Below are positions 26,143-39,449 of a DNA stretch of 64,000 bases, piece by piece; the stretch's first letter is position 1, and the number at the start of each line of letters is the position of its first letter. The translations under genes and the position numbers were made by a program. The stretch is from the NCBI GenBank assembly GCA_026874595.1, contig CM049317.1, forward strand, positions 31,168,901 through 31,232,900, in the 5' to 3' direction. Source of the DNA: Sipunculus nudus. Taxonomy: Eukaryota; Annelida; Sipuncula; Golfingiida; Sipunculidae. The notes under the pieces were generated by a model, which saw nothing but the letters and a program-made list of their open reading frames with translations, had not been told where the DNA came from and searched no databases.

Positions 26143-27120
26143 TTTAACTGTAAGGCATCATCACCCACTAACCAGACAAAATCATCAAAGGATGTTTATT
26201 ATCACTACATATAACCATAGGCATATTCAGCCAATTGAAGCCGATACTGATATAATCAGAATCACAGTTGGAAAAACTTTCTCTCCAAAGGGACTTTTAT
26301 GTTTTCTTTGAAAGTTTATCCTTCCAGACGCTTTTCAATATTTGGCGTATTTGTTGATACCGGTCATAAAAAAACAGTAATAAACAGTTCAGGCAACACT
26401 TGAAACGTGAATGGTCTCAAAAGGAATTGTCTACAGCATAACCCTTGCTTTATTGATTGAAGAACAGTTCATTGTGCAATGTTGTGTATTCAATTATTTT
26501 TTACTGACAAGAATAAAATTGACAGAATCAGTTCCTGTGCAATGATGTGCATTTAATCAGTTTTACTCATAAGAATAAAATTGATTATATCATTAGATGG
26601 CACTCTTGTGTGGTGGTAACGCTAATATCTGATTTGAAAATGTCAGAATGTTTAAATCAATCGGTCTGCACAACATTTCGTCGATGGTACATTTGCGAAC
26701 ACATTAACCGATTTCAAGGCAATGATTAACACTGAAGGTTTATCAAATGTAGCCAAGAAATGTAAATTAATTTAATTACTTTGAAAAGACAGGTGTGACG
26801 CCTGCGATACCTCATTTAATCAGGTTATCATGTTGAATGTCATTGTTTGTGCGTTCGGGTGAAAAAAGGTCAACATACATTCGAAGCTCCTTTGTTACAA
26901 AAAACTTAGAATTGCGAAGCACAATACAGTAAATCGGTAAGGTTATACCTGGCTCTTGATAGGTAATGATGACAAATTTGTATAAGAGTCAAGTTTATTG
27001 CAGGCTTCAACACTTTCATGATAAATTATAGATGTTTGCCTAGAAAGATTAAGAGTAGGCTATTTTACTCTTATTGTTGTTCCTCTAATAGCTTTCAAAC
27101 TTTGAGACATTAGTAAATTG
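26143..27120 (+). repeat. Long unit, next copy: P block and its continuation
   Basis: Continues the P block after the SINE: 'CACTAACCAGACA' (26168, cf. 16388), an ATAACCATAGGCATA motif (26211, cf. 39770), and 'CAACATTTCGTCGATGGTAC' at 26671-26690. The stretch at 26970-27080 ('TGTATAAGAGTC...GGCTTCAACACTTTC...AAGATTAAGA...AGGCTATTT') matches 46480-46570. A 60-codon frame at 26547-26729 carries 'TTFRRWYICEHIN', also seen in part in the 45.7 kb copy. Confidence 0.85.
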
Positions 27121-27226
27121 ATTGGTCGAGTACATCATATCATCACCAATGGCACTTAATATAATATGAACCTATTTATTTTACATGGATTGTACAAATA
27201 ATTATCATAACCAATTGCAGTAGGCG

Positions 27227-27410
27227 GCATGGCTCAGATATTGGTAATTAGTATTCTATATGGATTGAGAAAACCGGAAAACCCGGAGAAATCCAGCGGC
27301 CTAGGACAGGCGAGTACAACTCATACACACTCTTACACACCGTGAAGATCCAATACGGGTCGCCAGGGGAGATCCGAGCCTTCTACACCTCGATTGTCCA
27401 GATCACTTAC
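27227..27410. repeat. Fragment of an unclassified moderately GC-rich repeat
   Basis: The segment stands out from its AT-rich surroundings and contains 'AACCGGAAAACCCGGAGAAA', an ACCGTGAAGATCC motif and 'GGGTCGCCAGGGGAGATCCG'. Phrases of this type occur in dispersed invertebrate repeats. No tRNA head, TIR or second copy is visible here, so it is not classified. Confidence 0.35.
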
Positions 27411-27420
27411 CATATACCTT

Positions 27421-29331
27421 GCACAAGAATACTGTGCATGAATTTATGGTCTTTACAGACCTGAAAAATATATTTATCTAACGCTTTTTAAATCTTTCTT
27501 TCTATTCATAATAACATTGTATATTTCCCCAATAAAGAAAGCTAATTTTACATAAGATGGTATTCTTGGAGGTAATAATTTTTTACACATTCGGATCTCA
27601 CAGAATTACCTGGATCTCCTAGTAAATCACATTAATTTCAATATGTCAAAATCAATCAATAACAAATTCTGTGCATGTTCTATATCGAAGGCCGATTCTA
27701 TTTAAATTCATAATTTAATAGAATATCCTTTATGTTATTATATTAGGAGAGATTCCGGTATCATGCGCATTGGTCTAAATATTCCTCAGAGGAGCATGTT
27801 ATTGAGCAACGTGGAAACATTTGATAAGCCGCGCTTGCACAATACACCTGTGCATTGGCAAGACTGAAAAAAACATACCCCCTAAATTGCAAATCAATGA
27901 AGAATGTTATTCACGCAAAGCAACAGAAAAACATGTTAAAGTCTCGATGCAGGAATTCATTTTCTCTTTGGGTGTACGGGAGAGTATTTCAAATAGGATT
28001 TAGAAAAGCGGAGAAAACAAATACGATGCTAAACGATGAAAATAATACAATAACTGCACGAGTTTTTGGAACCTCGGGTTAAATATTTTGAAGGTATTGA
28101 TGCAGCAGACAATCATCTGATGCAAGGTTTGACAAAGCACCCAAGACAAAGCTAAACGATAAGATTTATCCAATAAACAGCAGAGACAAGTTTGATATGC
28201 TTGTTCCCAAACGTGAAAAAAAAATATTGTATTCCTGTCTGTCACCATGGACCTGGGAACCAATTTATTTCTCCATATAACATTTGGGAGGAAAACCGTA
28301 ATATTACACATCTAGACTGATGTATTTTTTTAATGATATATATGCATTAGTTTCTCCATCTATTATTGTAATGGATCAAACAAGCTACAGATACGTTATA
28401 TGAAGACATGTCATTGGACATATATTGCTATTTCATTAATGAATTACTACCAATCAATACTGGTAATATATGTAGTAGTTGTAATGTGGTTACTGCGGCT
28501 AGGTAAGTGCCAGAAGACGATCGGCGGGCGGTGGAGCATAGCACCACAGAAAACATCAGGCTAACAATGGAAACACAGAGGAACTCGATTCATGTTATTT
28601 CAGCGGACTATTTATTAACGTTAAACAATTGGAACTGGTCATGTTACACGGACCGCGACTTCATGATACATATTCACATAAAAAACATCACATACCCAGT
28701 ATCGTATGGGCTGCAGTTGTTACTCCAACTGTTAAGATGGTCACCAGGCATGGTTTTCTTTTTTGACGTTACTTTGTCGTTTATGAAGATGGACTTTGTT
28801 AAACTGTGAGCGGCTCCTCTGCAGCTCCAGGGGTCGTATCCGTATCTGCATCTGGACACTGTGATTTATTGTAATTCGAAGACACACATACTTCTAATTC
28901 AGTGCTAAGTATTACGTTTTTATCAAATGTGGGTGTCTCACTTTGACAGTTTTTATTTATGTGAACTAAAACAAACTAGTTTTTTGTATATATTGTAAAT
29001 AATAATTTGTACATTATAAATATTATTATCACTTTATGAGTCTTTCTTTAGTTAAGTTAGTTGTGTGTGAAACGCGGATGAAAATTTAGTTACATATACC
29101 TTAGAACATATTGGATTTTCGGAAATGTTGACGAGGACGGATATAGTCCTGACGGGTTCATTCATTATTTCATTAATTAATTAATTAAAGCTGTACCATG
29201 TCTATCGTATTGTCATACACACCGTACAGTTCTTACCCTTCAGACCTGTACGGCCAGCACGTTTTCGAGGCTCTAACTTGCATTTGAAGCATGAAAAAGT
29301 TCTGAACTCCAAAGTATCATAGCGGAACCTT
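27421..29331. other. No recognisable gene
   Basis: Frames of 60-103 codons occur on both strands (for example 28507-28809 and 28000-28311) but none shows a known motif, and opposite-strand frames overlap. I could not align this stretch to another unit copy. Confidence 0.45.
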
Positions 29332-30815
29332 TTAACACATTCACTGCCAAGCCCATGTTCACCCCCCAGTGCCAGGACCATACACAGGGACCCCAGCAGC
29401 CCGAGAGGTGCAGTAGTACCAAGACTAGGTGCTAATTACCTGATAAGAAGGTGTGACTTCGGATAACACAGGGGCTTTAATACTCGGGGGAGGTGTGAAA
29501 TTGGGCACTTAGCCAAATGACCGCGATTGTAGTCAAGGCATGGCTCCGGTGGACTGGTCTCATAGCGGCTACATTGACACCAGAATAAAGCCAACAACTT
29601 ATTCAAACAAAGATCTATATTTGTAAATGATGAACCAAATAAAAATGTGTATCTTGGCGCGAATGCTGAATACGGAAGAGTCAAATGACTGAGAGGCACT
29701 GACAAATATAGGCCTATGTCTAACCAAAATATTTTATACCGGTATTGTATTTTCGGGAACGCGCGATTTTTACATTTATGCAATATAACTATAAAAACAA
29801 AATATAGCATCAGATCCAAAATGGCGCAGTGGTTAGAACAGGTTGTACGTTCGTGTGACACGGCTGACAGCGTGAGTTCGAACCTGCGCGACTTATTTTT
29901 TAACAAACATGTAATTTTGGTGCTCACACATACATTTTTACGCTTTCATAACGTACACAGTGATTGCACCAATCAATATAATTATAAAAAAAATATAATT
30001 TAACTTTACACGTAATTTTCAAACATAGTCATAGACTGTTTACATATACCGACATGCTCGAGCCTTGACGCGCAGTTGACCTCGTCATTGTAACAGTCAC
30101 ACGAAACACGGAGATTATTTCAGTTTTGCAATTTACGAGCACTTGTTTGTGAAGTTACTAAAATATATATATCTATATATAAGTAAATAAGGAACAAGAA
30201 ATAAGCCGAAAGAACCATTTGCAGCCGCGTTCTGATTACACTGCCGAACTACACTGTCAATCATGTGGCACGCGCCCTTTGTTGTTGATTGCGCAATACC
30301 CTGTCCTCGCGGGGCAATAAACCTGAACGACCTCACGTCTCGCTATCTTGAGTTCACACCTAAGGGTGCGATCTATTACACCTCGGCCTCCCAACCGGGT
30401 TTGTCGTAAATAAGTGGCCAAAACATGTTCTAATATAAAACTAGCTACATATTTTTACGATCCTCCTTTTCGTTTGATTCAAAGTAGTATTCTTACAAGG
30501 AATCGACTTCAGACTGAAGCGCGTCGTGAAGTTATTTCACGGCAATGGACCGGATCCGTGGTTTTTGTCACCATCTACACACCTTTCCTGCTTTCGAATG
30601 ATGCAGCGCACTGTTAAATAACAAATAATTCATTTTCATACTGCGGGACTATTTTATAAATGAACTACTACTCATCTGCAAAGAATTTATTGAAAAATTT
30701 GTGAGAATTCCTGCTGAAAATGGATTATAAATATATGACGTGTATACACGTGCTTGGCACTGGGGGAATCATAATTAACGACGTGTATACACGTTATTGG
30801 CAGCAAATGTGTTAA
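29332..30815. mobile_element. Non-autonomous piggyBac-like element (TTAA-flanked)
   Basis: The left end TTAACACATTCACTGCCAAG (29332-29351) and the right end, reverse-complemented TTAACACATTTGCTGCCAAT (30796-30815), match at 17 of 20 positions, including the TTAA target duplication used by piggyBac-superfamily elements. Near the right end two subterminal units (TATACACGTGCTTGGCACTGG-like and TATACACGTTATTGGCAG-like) repeat the terminal motif. No transposase frame is present, so it is a MITE or deletion derivative of about 1.48 kb. A tRNA-like core lies inside it. A related right end is at 63400-63556. Confidence 0.8.
29820..29901 (+). repeat. tRNA-like core inside the piggyBac-like element
   Basis: A box 'TGGCGCAGTGGTTAGA' at 29822-29837 and B box 'GAGTTCGAACC' near 29874-29884, followed by a T run (29896-29901) that could end Pol III transcription. 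The T-stem pairs poorly, so this is a degenerate tRNA-derived sequence rather than a working tRNA gene. A B-box with similar downstream sequence is at 63267-63340. Confidence 0.6.
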
Positions 30816-30999
30816 ATTACCAGCTCTTAGATTTTTGTGTACTCGGGTAATGTTTAGGCATATGTATTACGGGACTCTTGTTGTGATGCCCGACTGATTG
30901 AAAACATCCTTCCTCCTTCAGACCAGATACAGCAACAGACATGAACGACCCAAGCCTAGGGACGAGAAGATCCTGATTTCACCTTTTCCCTCATGGTAT

Positions 31000-32470
31000 T
31001 AAATGGGTGATAAAATGAGATGAAAAGGAAAATATTTTCATTTGGAGGATACCCATATAGCAAAGCAAATATAGCAGTAAATAAAAAGATGTGATACATA
31101 TTGGTCAAGTCGGTGTATCATAATTAGAAAAAACGGACTTGTTCAATATATAATATATACAAATATGTTAATACGCCGATCTGTTTCACATTTGTCATTA
31201 TCAAAATGCAAACCCTATCGGTTAATGTATAGCTCTCACGTAAGGAAGGAATAATACGATTTTAAAAAAAAAGTACTTATAAATAAAACATTCCGAGCAT
31301 ATTGCGGTTTTTATAATAAAATGAAACGTACAAAATAATACACGTAAGCCACGGAGTCAACACATACATCCTCTACAAAGTCACTGAATAACAATATTAA
31401 CCAAGTCTAATACGGCTTATAGGAATAAACAGTCGCAAGTCTCCCACGGACTGAACGACTGAAGTATACCAACTACATTTACAGCGTTTTTTTTAGTTGA
31501 CCATGTATGCACAGGGTATAAGGTCTACAAAAAGTATTTGCATGTATCTGCTCGCGTCTTTACATCAATAGTGCACACAACCTTGTAATTTTCAAGAGCG
31601 GTAAATGTAGGTTCCCAAAGTAGGCTCTGTTTATCCAAAGGCGTTCATCACTCTAAAATGAATAAGGAATCCTAGTGGGCTCTGTATATTTTTTTGTCAC
31701 TGCATATTGAATTGTAATGTCTGTTTAAAAACAAACCCTTCATACATGAATTGAAATACAATAGGTGTCTTAAGGACTTCTCGAAACACTAATTACAATT
31801 TGATCAAGTTAGAGTCAAACTTGGTTGTTTTGTGCTTTAGAACAGTTATAATATGTGTATCCAATATAGGCATATGGCTTCAGGACAATCCCCAAGTACA
31901 ACATATGTGGTATTTGTATCAGTGAATGGTGATTTCAAGGGCGTCTGAGACAATCATTTGCTGCTCAAAATCGTTCAATACGTTATATAAACAGGTGATT
32001 CTAAAATAGTATGAGCATATCCTTGCTGGATATAGCATAGGTTTTCGGTAGAATAATTGTCTACTGTTACTTCTTTCAGGTAAAGAGTAACGCTATTAAC
32101 ATGAACATAGGTACGGGGGCTTGTGTTAAACACCCACCGAGTGGGTTTGATTGGTTATTAGAAACAATAATATTATGCACAATGGGAATAATGGGAATTA
32201 TTCAATGAGTGGTCGACAGGTGGCATTGGTTTGAAGGGTCAGGTTCTTCCCTCAAGTCGAAGCTTGTCCTCCAAGGCATAAAAAACAATCACATTGCAGT
32301 AACTCGCCAACAACAGAATTGTTTGAGCGTCTACAATCTACATTTTTGCGATATCGCCGATTCTAGCAAAATGATTAATTTTAACAGATACGAAATGCTT
32401 TAATTACTATTTAATTAACAGAATCATCTATCATTGGACGTTAATATTAATTAGACTGAATGAGGAACAC
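31000..32470 (+). repeat. Long unit, copy 2: K block
   Basis: Matches 47580-49620 after removing the pogo-like insertion there. Anchors are 'AAAATAATACACGTAAGCCA' (31332) versus a one-change copy at 47618, 'TGAACGACTGA' (31450 versus 47741), 'GGCTTCAGGACA' (31876) versus GGTTTCAGGACA (48073), and an ATGAGCATATCC motif (32010 versus 49211). Non-coding. Confidence 0.8.
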
Positions 32471-32536
32471 GCTCATTTATACATTTAAGAAATCCAGCAA
32501 ATATTGCGATTTTATCAAATTGATTCGCCAATTGTT

Positions 32537-32547
32537 ATATATATTTA

Positions 32548-32616
<69 letters not shown>

Positions 32617-32617
32617 G
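32537..32617. repeat. (TA)n array with TATG interruptions
   Basis: A run of about 80 bp of TA, with TATG and TTTATA interruptions at both ends. Confidence 0.95.
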
Positions 32618-34429
32618 AAACCCACTAGATCTCTTCTGACCTCCAGTTTGTTGTTTGTTACAAGACAATTTTTTTTTTAATTTTCTTTTATTATACCGGT
32701 AGGTGATGGAATTTGGTACCATGAGGTTAAAACCATGTAGTTCAAAATTAAAGCAAATATTCAAGACATATTTATTGTAACGACTCTTCTTATATAACGC
32801 GGCAGAGGTGAATAGAGACCTTCCTATATATACAGGAATGTCGGGTCTATTTTTTATTAAGTCGCAATATTGGTTTACTAAACGTATAAATGAGTGTTTT
32901 TTCTCATTCTTATATATCTTATATATATATATTCTTTTATAGATATCAACGTCAAAGGAAAGCGATGTTCGTAGATGAAATAGTTATAAAATTACCTTTA
33001 GAAATCCGTTGCCCAAATATATAATTTGGTTTTAATCGGCGATGTCCATAAAATATAGATTGTAAATGCACAAAAAAGTTGTTGTTCAGCCACTGCAAAG
33101 TGACTGATAATTTACGCCTTGACCATTCCAAGCCGTGCCACATGTTCACCATTTATTAAACTATTTAAACACTTTTTTTTCACTGTTTCTATCATTGTTT
33201 TTAAACTCCAAGGAAATCCATCGGTTTTGAGTGTTTCGAGATCTTCTTGTTGCTATCCAATTCTTGACACACTTAAAAGTGCATATTCCTGTAGAGTTTA
33301 AAACAGTTTAATCAAAATCTGTATAGCCTATAACGGTTTGTAGTTCGGATACGGCCATCTTTCCATCCGTGGGACACTTGTGACTGATTGCTTCTCTTAA
33401 CGATATGGGATTGGATTTGATAATGTTATTTAGTGACTTTTTGGAGCACGCATTGTGCGTTGGTTTAATATTTTGTGCTTTTGTTATAATCATAATAGCT
33501 GGAGCAATTAAAATCAGAAACCCTCATTTGTAAGTAATCATGTTAATCATTGATAAAACGGCCCTCCTCGAAAAAAATATGATTAATTTTAAGTCCTAAT
33601 AAAACAACTTGACATATTAAAGAGATATTTAAATGATTATGGAATTAATTATACCCACAAGTAAATTAGCTGCATGACACCATGTTAAAGAACAGAACAG
33701 AATTAGAGTTCGAGTGAAATACAAATGACAAAGATTAGTTGCCAATTGAGTACATTTTGTACTTGATCAAAGATATGTTAATCTAGAATGGAAAAATGCA
33801 TCTGCAATGACGAAATATTATGAATGTATTTTTTTACAACGACAATGATATAAACACACTGTAATTATGACCCTACAAAGGATCCGTTCCTTGGTCACGG
33901 TTAAGCTAATTAATTTTCTAATTTTGACAATTCGATGAAATCAAATTGTAGTCTAATTTACACAGGTATCTTCAACTAAAGAATAAACATATACCATATA
34001 ACATATACCCGGGGAATGTACAGTTTTAATTTCGTATACGTGTAGAGGGGTAATAATTACTTTTACAACCCTTTAGCAGTGTTTGCCTGTCTCCCATTTC
34101 TTATTCAGTAAACAGCAGTATAACCTTACATTTAATTTTAAGTCTATGTTTATATTTATGTTTATTTCAAATGGTCTTACTCATTTCTAACTAATTTCGT
34201 TACTTTGATGTAATACATGGTTAAATACATCAATATGTATCCTGTCTGAAGACAATACATAAACAGAGATATCTATACACCTGCATGCTACAACGAGGCT
34301 GACACATTAACTTACATCTGAAAACATTCGATCTGAGAACAAAAAAACAAAGTGGAGGCAAAATTAGAATTCTATATACCAAATGACTTGTGGCTGGATA
34401 CAAAGGTTTCAACAAGAATAATTATCCAA
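32618..34429. other. No recognisable gene; part of the long unit between K and Q
   Basis: AT-rich and non-coding by inspection. A weak match to the 49.7 kb copy exists near 33880 (GACCCTACAAAGGATCCGTT versus GACCCTTCAAAAGAGCCGTT), so it probably belongs to the unit but is strongly diverged. Confidence 0.45.
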
Positions 34430-34640
34430 AAATACACGCACTTATCATCAATCCTCTTTTATACATTGGTTTTGTGTGTGTAAGAAGACACAATGCACGT
34501 GTCTCGTTTCCATAGCAAGAATACATCTTTTATATGAAGAAATATGAGCCCTTGAAAGAAAAAAAAATCGTGAAAACGCGAGGGACGGCTTCCGGGTAGC
34601 GTCCTCGCTAAAATGTCTAGTAGTCTCACTGGTCGCCCCT
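34430..34640 (+). repeat. Long unit, copy 2: Q block
   Basis: Matches 18020-18230, as described there, with the 'CCTCTTTTATACATTG' anchor at 34453-34468 and 'GAAAACGCG' near 34572. Confidence 0.8.
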
Positions 34641-35046
34641 CGCAAGTGTATATCCACTTGTCTACAATAATAAGCAAACGGATTTTTAATCCGTATAGTA
34701 GCACATACTTCATGTAAAACTTCATGTACATTTTACACAGGTGGTATGTGAATTGATATCCTGAAGGTTATATTTCAAATAAACCAATTATGAAACATTG
34801 AGTGGTCTGCATAAATATGGGAACATGTTAATTATAAAATTCAGAAATATAATTTAAAATGGAGCAAAATAATAAAAGTCATTATTAATCGTCCATTGCC
34901 ACTATACCAAAGGAATTTTGTGTATCTAAACGACTTATACGAGGATCTGTTACACACATATCATTAGAAAAAAAAACAAGTCTTTATACAGGATAATCTT
35001 TATACTCAAATCTTGAAAAGATCCATGTTCCAATACAGTACAATAA

Positions 35047-35055
35047 ATTTTAATA

Positions 35056-35088
<33 letters not shown>
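35047..35088. repeat. (TA)n microsatellite pair
   Basis: Two adjacent TA runs separated by a single C-containing interruption (TACATA). Confidence 0.9.
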
Positions 35089-35089
<1 letters not shown>

Positions 35090-35099
35090 AACATCAAAA

Positions 35100-35317
35100 T
35101 ATTTTTTAATGTTTGGTTAAACGTACCCAGATTTAAAACATGTATAAAAATATATAAACATACAGTTATAAGAAAAACCTAGAAATTACTACCATCTATG
35201 GACATAGATATAATGCCCATGTCTGAGAGGTGGTCGTCTTAGCGATGTATGATGTGAGGAGAAAAAAAATATTGGCACCGTGACAAAATGGTCGTTGTGG
35301 TATGGGCGAGATTTTAA

Positions 35318-35370
<53 letters not shown>
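35100..35370 (+). repeat. Long unit, copy 2: R block (partial) with (TA)n
   Basis: Carries 'AACGTACCCAGATTTA' at 35119-35135 and 'GTGGTCGTCT' at 35231, then a TA array at about 35328-35370, in the same order as 19571-19836. Confidence 0.8.
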
Positions 35371-35666
35371 GTGCTTTGGTATACAAATATTGTTATGGAT
35401 GTAAAGACTGGGCCTAATAACCGTGATCGGCAGCAAATCTAAAGCGGGGGTTACACTACACGGTAATCTTTAGAAGTATTGGCCTCCCGAGTACCGTAGC
35501 TGGACACGCGGGAAAAATTGCCAATTATTTCAACTTGATAATATGAAGAAAAACATATGAAAATATCAATTAAAATTGTGTTATAATATAGAGATTGTTG
35601 TAGTAGTTATTACCGTGTGTCCCCAAGAAAGACACAGAATGTATATAAAACAATTACACACAGGGG

Positions 35667-35669
<3 letters not shown>

Positions 35670-35701
<32 letters not shown>

Positions 35702-35709
35702 GTAAATGC

Positions 35710-35767
<58 letters not shown>
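35670..35767. repeat. Compound (TA)n-(GA)n microsatellite
   Basis: A TA run, a short TTTATGTAAATGCA break, a second TA run, then about 36 bp of GA. The same TA-TA-GA layout occurs at 62927-63024. Confidence 0.95.
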
Positions 35768-35768
<1 letters not shown>

Positions 35769-36029
35769 AGACATAAAGAGAGAGCACGATACACGGAGAG
35801 GCAGAAAGAAAACCATATTTTGCCCATGACTCAAAAATGTATGCCCATTTGGATAAACCTCACGAGTCGACTTAGCCATTGTTGTAATGTCGTTTACATT
35901 ACCTTGCCCATCAATAATCATAAGGGAAATAGTTTAAATCTTTCAGAAATGGCTATTTTTGTCTCGTGTTAGCCGAGGTTATGGTTCGACTCTATTCCAA
36001 ACTGCGGTAAAAACTAATTATCCTTGTTT

Positions 36030-36300
36030 GGTATTTCTTCTGGTGGACAGGGAGCACTTTGATTGCAAACACTGGGGGATGAGGCTCTGAAGGCGGTTGA
36101 CTGTGATTATATTACAAGCCACCCTCCTCTTAATCTCTTTTTTACATAATGGCATTAGAATCGCAACGTGGTTGTGTGTTTCCAGAACAATGGTAGCGGT
36201 CCACTTGTAGAATGTCAAAGCAGCTTAGAAATGTTCAAGCCAGACCACGTGAAAAAGATGGAATCAGGCATACTAATCTTTGCTTTGTTTTCATTTATGT
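36030..36300 (+). repeat. Long unit, copy 2: M block
   Basis: Matches 54770-54870: a CACTTTGATT...CAAAC...GGGATGA...GCTCTGAAGG pattern at 36055-36092 versus 54799-54835. Non-coding. Confidence 0.75.
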
Positions 36301-36555
36301 AAATGCAGTGTCCTAATTACAATGGTTGCATATACACACTGGAGTTATTAACAATTCATATGTATCTCTCAAAAGAAAAGATAATTACCTAACCAAGATT
36401 TGAAAAGCTGCTAGCCAAGAAATTTATGCCTTATATATACATATATATATGCATACATATATGTATTTATGGATGTATGAATATTGATGGAGATGGTATA
36501 CACAGAAAAGTCGGTGTCCTTCGTCAGTGAACCGGCTTTTCTGTTTAAACCATTT

Positions 36556-36558
<3 letters not shown>

Positions 36559-36601
<43 letters not shown>
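36559..36601. repeat. (TA)n microsatellite
   Basis: A pure TA run of about 43 bp between the M and O blocks of copy 2. Confidence 0.95.
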
Positions 36602-36603
<2 letters not shown>

Positions 36604-37049
36604 CCGAGGTCTTGATCTGCCACGGAGATTCATAAGTATTCAAAGCAATCTCAAAAGGATTCACCATTACAAGTTACAGTCTTAAAATTTACTGCGATTT
36701 GAAATGTTTGACATATGACAGAGTGGATATGCCTTCATTACTGCTTATTGATTGAAATTTATTAAGGATATTAATGAGGCAATTTGATATGGTCATATTA
36801 TGTTAACCCATGGTGATGTCATTTTAAAGTGCAGTGCATGATTTTGAGGACTCAACAGGTGCTTTCATTATGGAAATGATATAAATGAAAAAGTATATTC
36901 CTAACATTGAGAAAGTTATTACTGAAATTAGATCACTTAGATTCTAATTGTGGTAAAGAATTTTTTTATAGCCTGGGTACGTATACACATCCACTGGAGA
37001 CCAGGAAAGCGTTTACAAGGAAATAATTTTTCCTTAGCCATGACACATC

Positions 37050-39445
37050 TCTGTGCGAAATATAACATGGACGATTCTATTTACTGGATGGTTAAGGGGG
37101 GATAGACACATTGAACAATTATATGTTTTTCCAAACCTGGAATATAATACATTACCACGCGTTATCTTGCATTTGTTTCAATCAGTCGTTCACCATTCCA
37201 AGTCGTTTGTGCTACACGTACCCAAACAATATCCTATATTACCGTAAATATAGCTTTAACAATCTCAATGTCACTTCAGACAGTACTTTCCATTTAATTG
37301 TTTAATTAATTGTTATAATCTTTCCCCTCAGAAAGAGTTGCTGTCTTAATCTTCTTGTTGCTAAGAAAGCTAATAATATCCGTTTCCTATCTAATCTGCC
37401 TTCAGCTTATATTCCACGCCCCGCCCCTTTAATCCTTTTCTGATTCCATTCATAACAGGTATATTTTCTTGGTGGTATAATTAACTCTTGGGTTGAGTGT
37501 GTATTTTCTCTCGTGTACTTTTAGCTTTCATGTTCATTGCGATTCAATACATACATTTTAACGGCTAGAGAGGAAAGCGAAATTTTATAGAACTGACTAA
37601 ATTAAAGCAAGGAATACAGCAATGCACAACAAAAATCCAAATATAGACAAGGAGAATGAGACACAAATAAAATAGCATCGTAGACTTTGTTTAGCCGAGC
37701 AGAAATAATATAAGAATTCGATTATTATGATATGATACACTCTTTTCTAAACGTAAGAAGATGTAAGAGGTAATTGTATTCAAGAAAACTGTATTGCCAG
37801 TTTAGTAAAACAAAGATAGGTATGAAACTATAATGCATGCATTTGAAGCATGAAAGGTAATGCATCTATATAACTGCCGGACATGTCGGATGCAAGTTTG
37901 AATATAAACGATTAAATCATAGAAATAGGAAGGTTCTAAGGTGCATTTGGTATTTTTCTTGTTAGATCAGTCTGAAAGCGATAATACAACATATTATAAG
38001 AGTTACATATATCGAAATATAAAGGATCTCCAAGAATGCGGTAGTCTTTCAAGAAATATTACCCTCTCATTTATGTATTTATGTATACAAAGCAGCAGGA
38101 AGAAAAATGCTGTACGTTGTTATAGACGGTACTCTATTTAGCAAAAGGAGACATGGCACTCTCTCCTGATGTTAATTCAGATTTAGACACATTTAAAAAA
38201 AAATATCTGTGAGCAATGGATTTTGAATGTTACTTTTGCTTTAAAAAAGGTAATTTTACACAAGGGTATCACAAATACGCATGACATTATACTAGTATGC
38301 AAATTATGACCAGCTACTGTTTGGAAGATAACATTTTCCGTCTATTCGGCCTAATAAGTCGATCTCTACTTTTTTTCTAAATATCCAAATAGTATTCATG
38401 TTGAAAATCAAATGCAGCTATTGTCTGACGGCCCCTTCCGCGGTTTACATGTGAACACTGGGTTGAAAAAAAATAAACAACGGCCGTTTCCAAGAAGGTT
38501 ATTTTATTGTTTCTTTTCAAATGAGGGTGTAGGTTTTCTGGGTGTCGAAACTGGAGAGCCAATGGATGGCGCCTGTCCGTTACACCTAAATAATTCCCTT
38601 GGTAAGTTTCGGCCCGGCAAGATTGTTTGTTCAAAGCTTACCGATTGCCTGCGGTACAGGCAAACCATGTGATCAACTGGCAAGCATCTGAGTGGAGCCG
38701 GAGAGGCATCAGTTGTAAATGTTCTCGTCTCTATTTGTACGAAATTAATATTAATAAACCACAAATTGCCTATTCTTTCATGATTTAATGTCATGAGAAA
38801 AAAGCCCCCCCCCCATATGCGTTTTGCACAAGAAAATATAAATGTTCAGCTCACAGTATTTTCCGAGTCTACAGTAATATTATTAATATTGACACCAAAT
38901 GTTCACACTGGCTGATAAGGCGCCCAGTGCAATAACTGAATTACTCCCAGGCAATAACGTACTGTTGATTAATAAATAAATGACTACACGAATAAAATGG
39001 AATAACAATCATTATTTGGCCTTTATACGCCTGCATTCTCTGATTATTTTATTGCGGTATTTTTAGTGTAGGTGATATTACCGGAGGAACTGTTATGGTA
39101 AGTTATTAAATGTCCTGGTATTTAGTATACTGAAATTAGTGTACAAGTAATATTTCAAGTGGAAAGTTTTATACAAAATCAGAAAAGAGAATGAACAAAT
39201 TGGTAATACGGTAATGTAAATTAAAAAAAAATGATTCTCTTCTCTGATGTCATATAACATCTTCTCTTCATTATTAAACATTTTCGAGTGTAATTTCCAT
39301 CTTACCTATCATAATTCAGTTAATTTTATGCCAATGCATATGAAAAAATGACAAAAAGGACCAAATGGTATGACAAGCAAAAATTCAAGGCCGCCCAAGC
39401 GTATCATGAAACTGTCTTGAGCACAGGAGGGATGCGTCTTAAATA
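37050..39445 (+). repeat. Long unit, copy 2: O block running into P
   Basis: Aligns with 23440-25770 and, for 37440-38760, with 41310-42720. The 38395-38760 portion ('CGGCCCCTTCCGCGGT' to 'ATGTTCTCGT') is also found at 42400-42710 ('CCGCCCCTTCCGCGGT...GTGTTCTCGT'). Short frames such as 38412-38672 are not conserved in the other copy. From about 38815 the sequence also matches the start of the P block at 16190. Confidence 0.85.
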
Positions 39446-39449
39446 TGTA

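Noticed and set aside
29436-29927. 163-codon - strand frame as a transposase of the piggyBac-like element
   Set aside because: No piggyBac DDD motif or other recognisable signature; it overlaps a tRNA-like core on the opposite strand.
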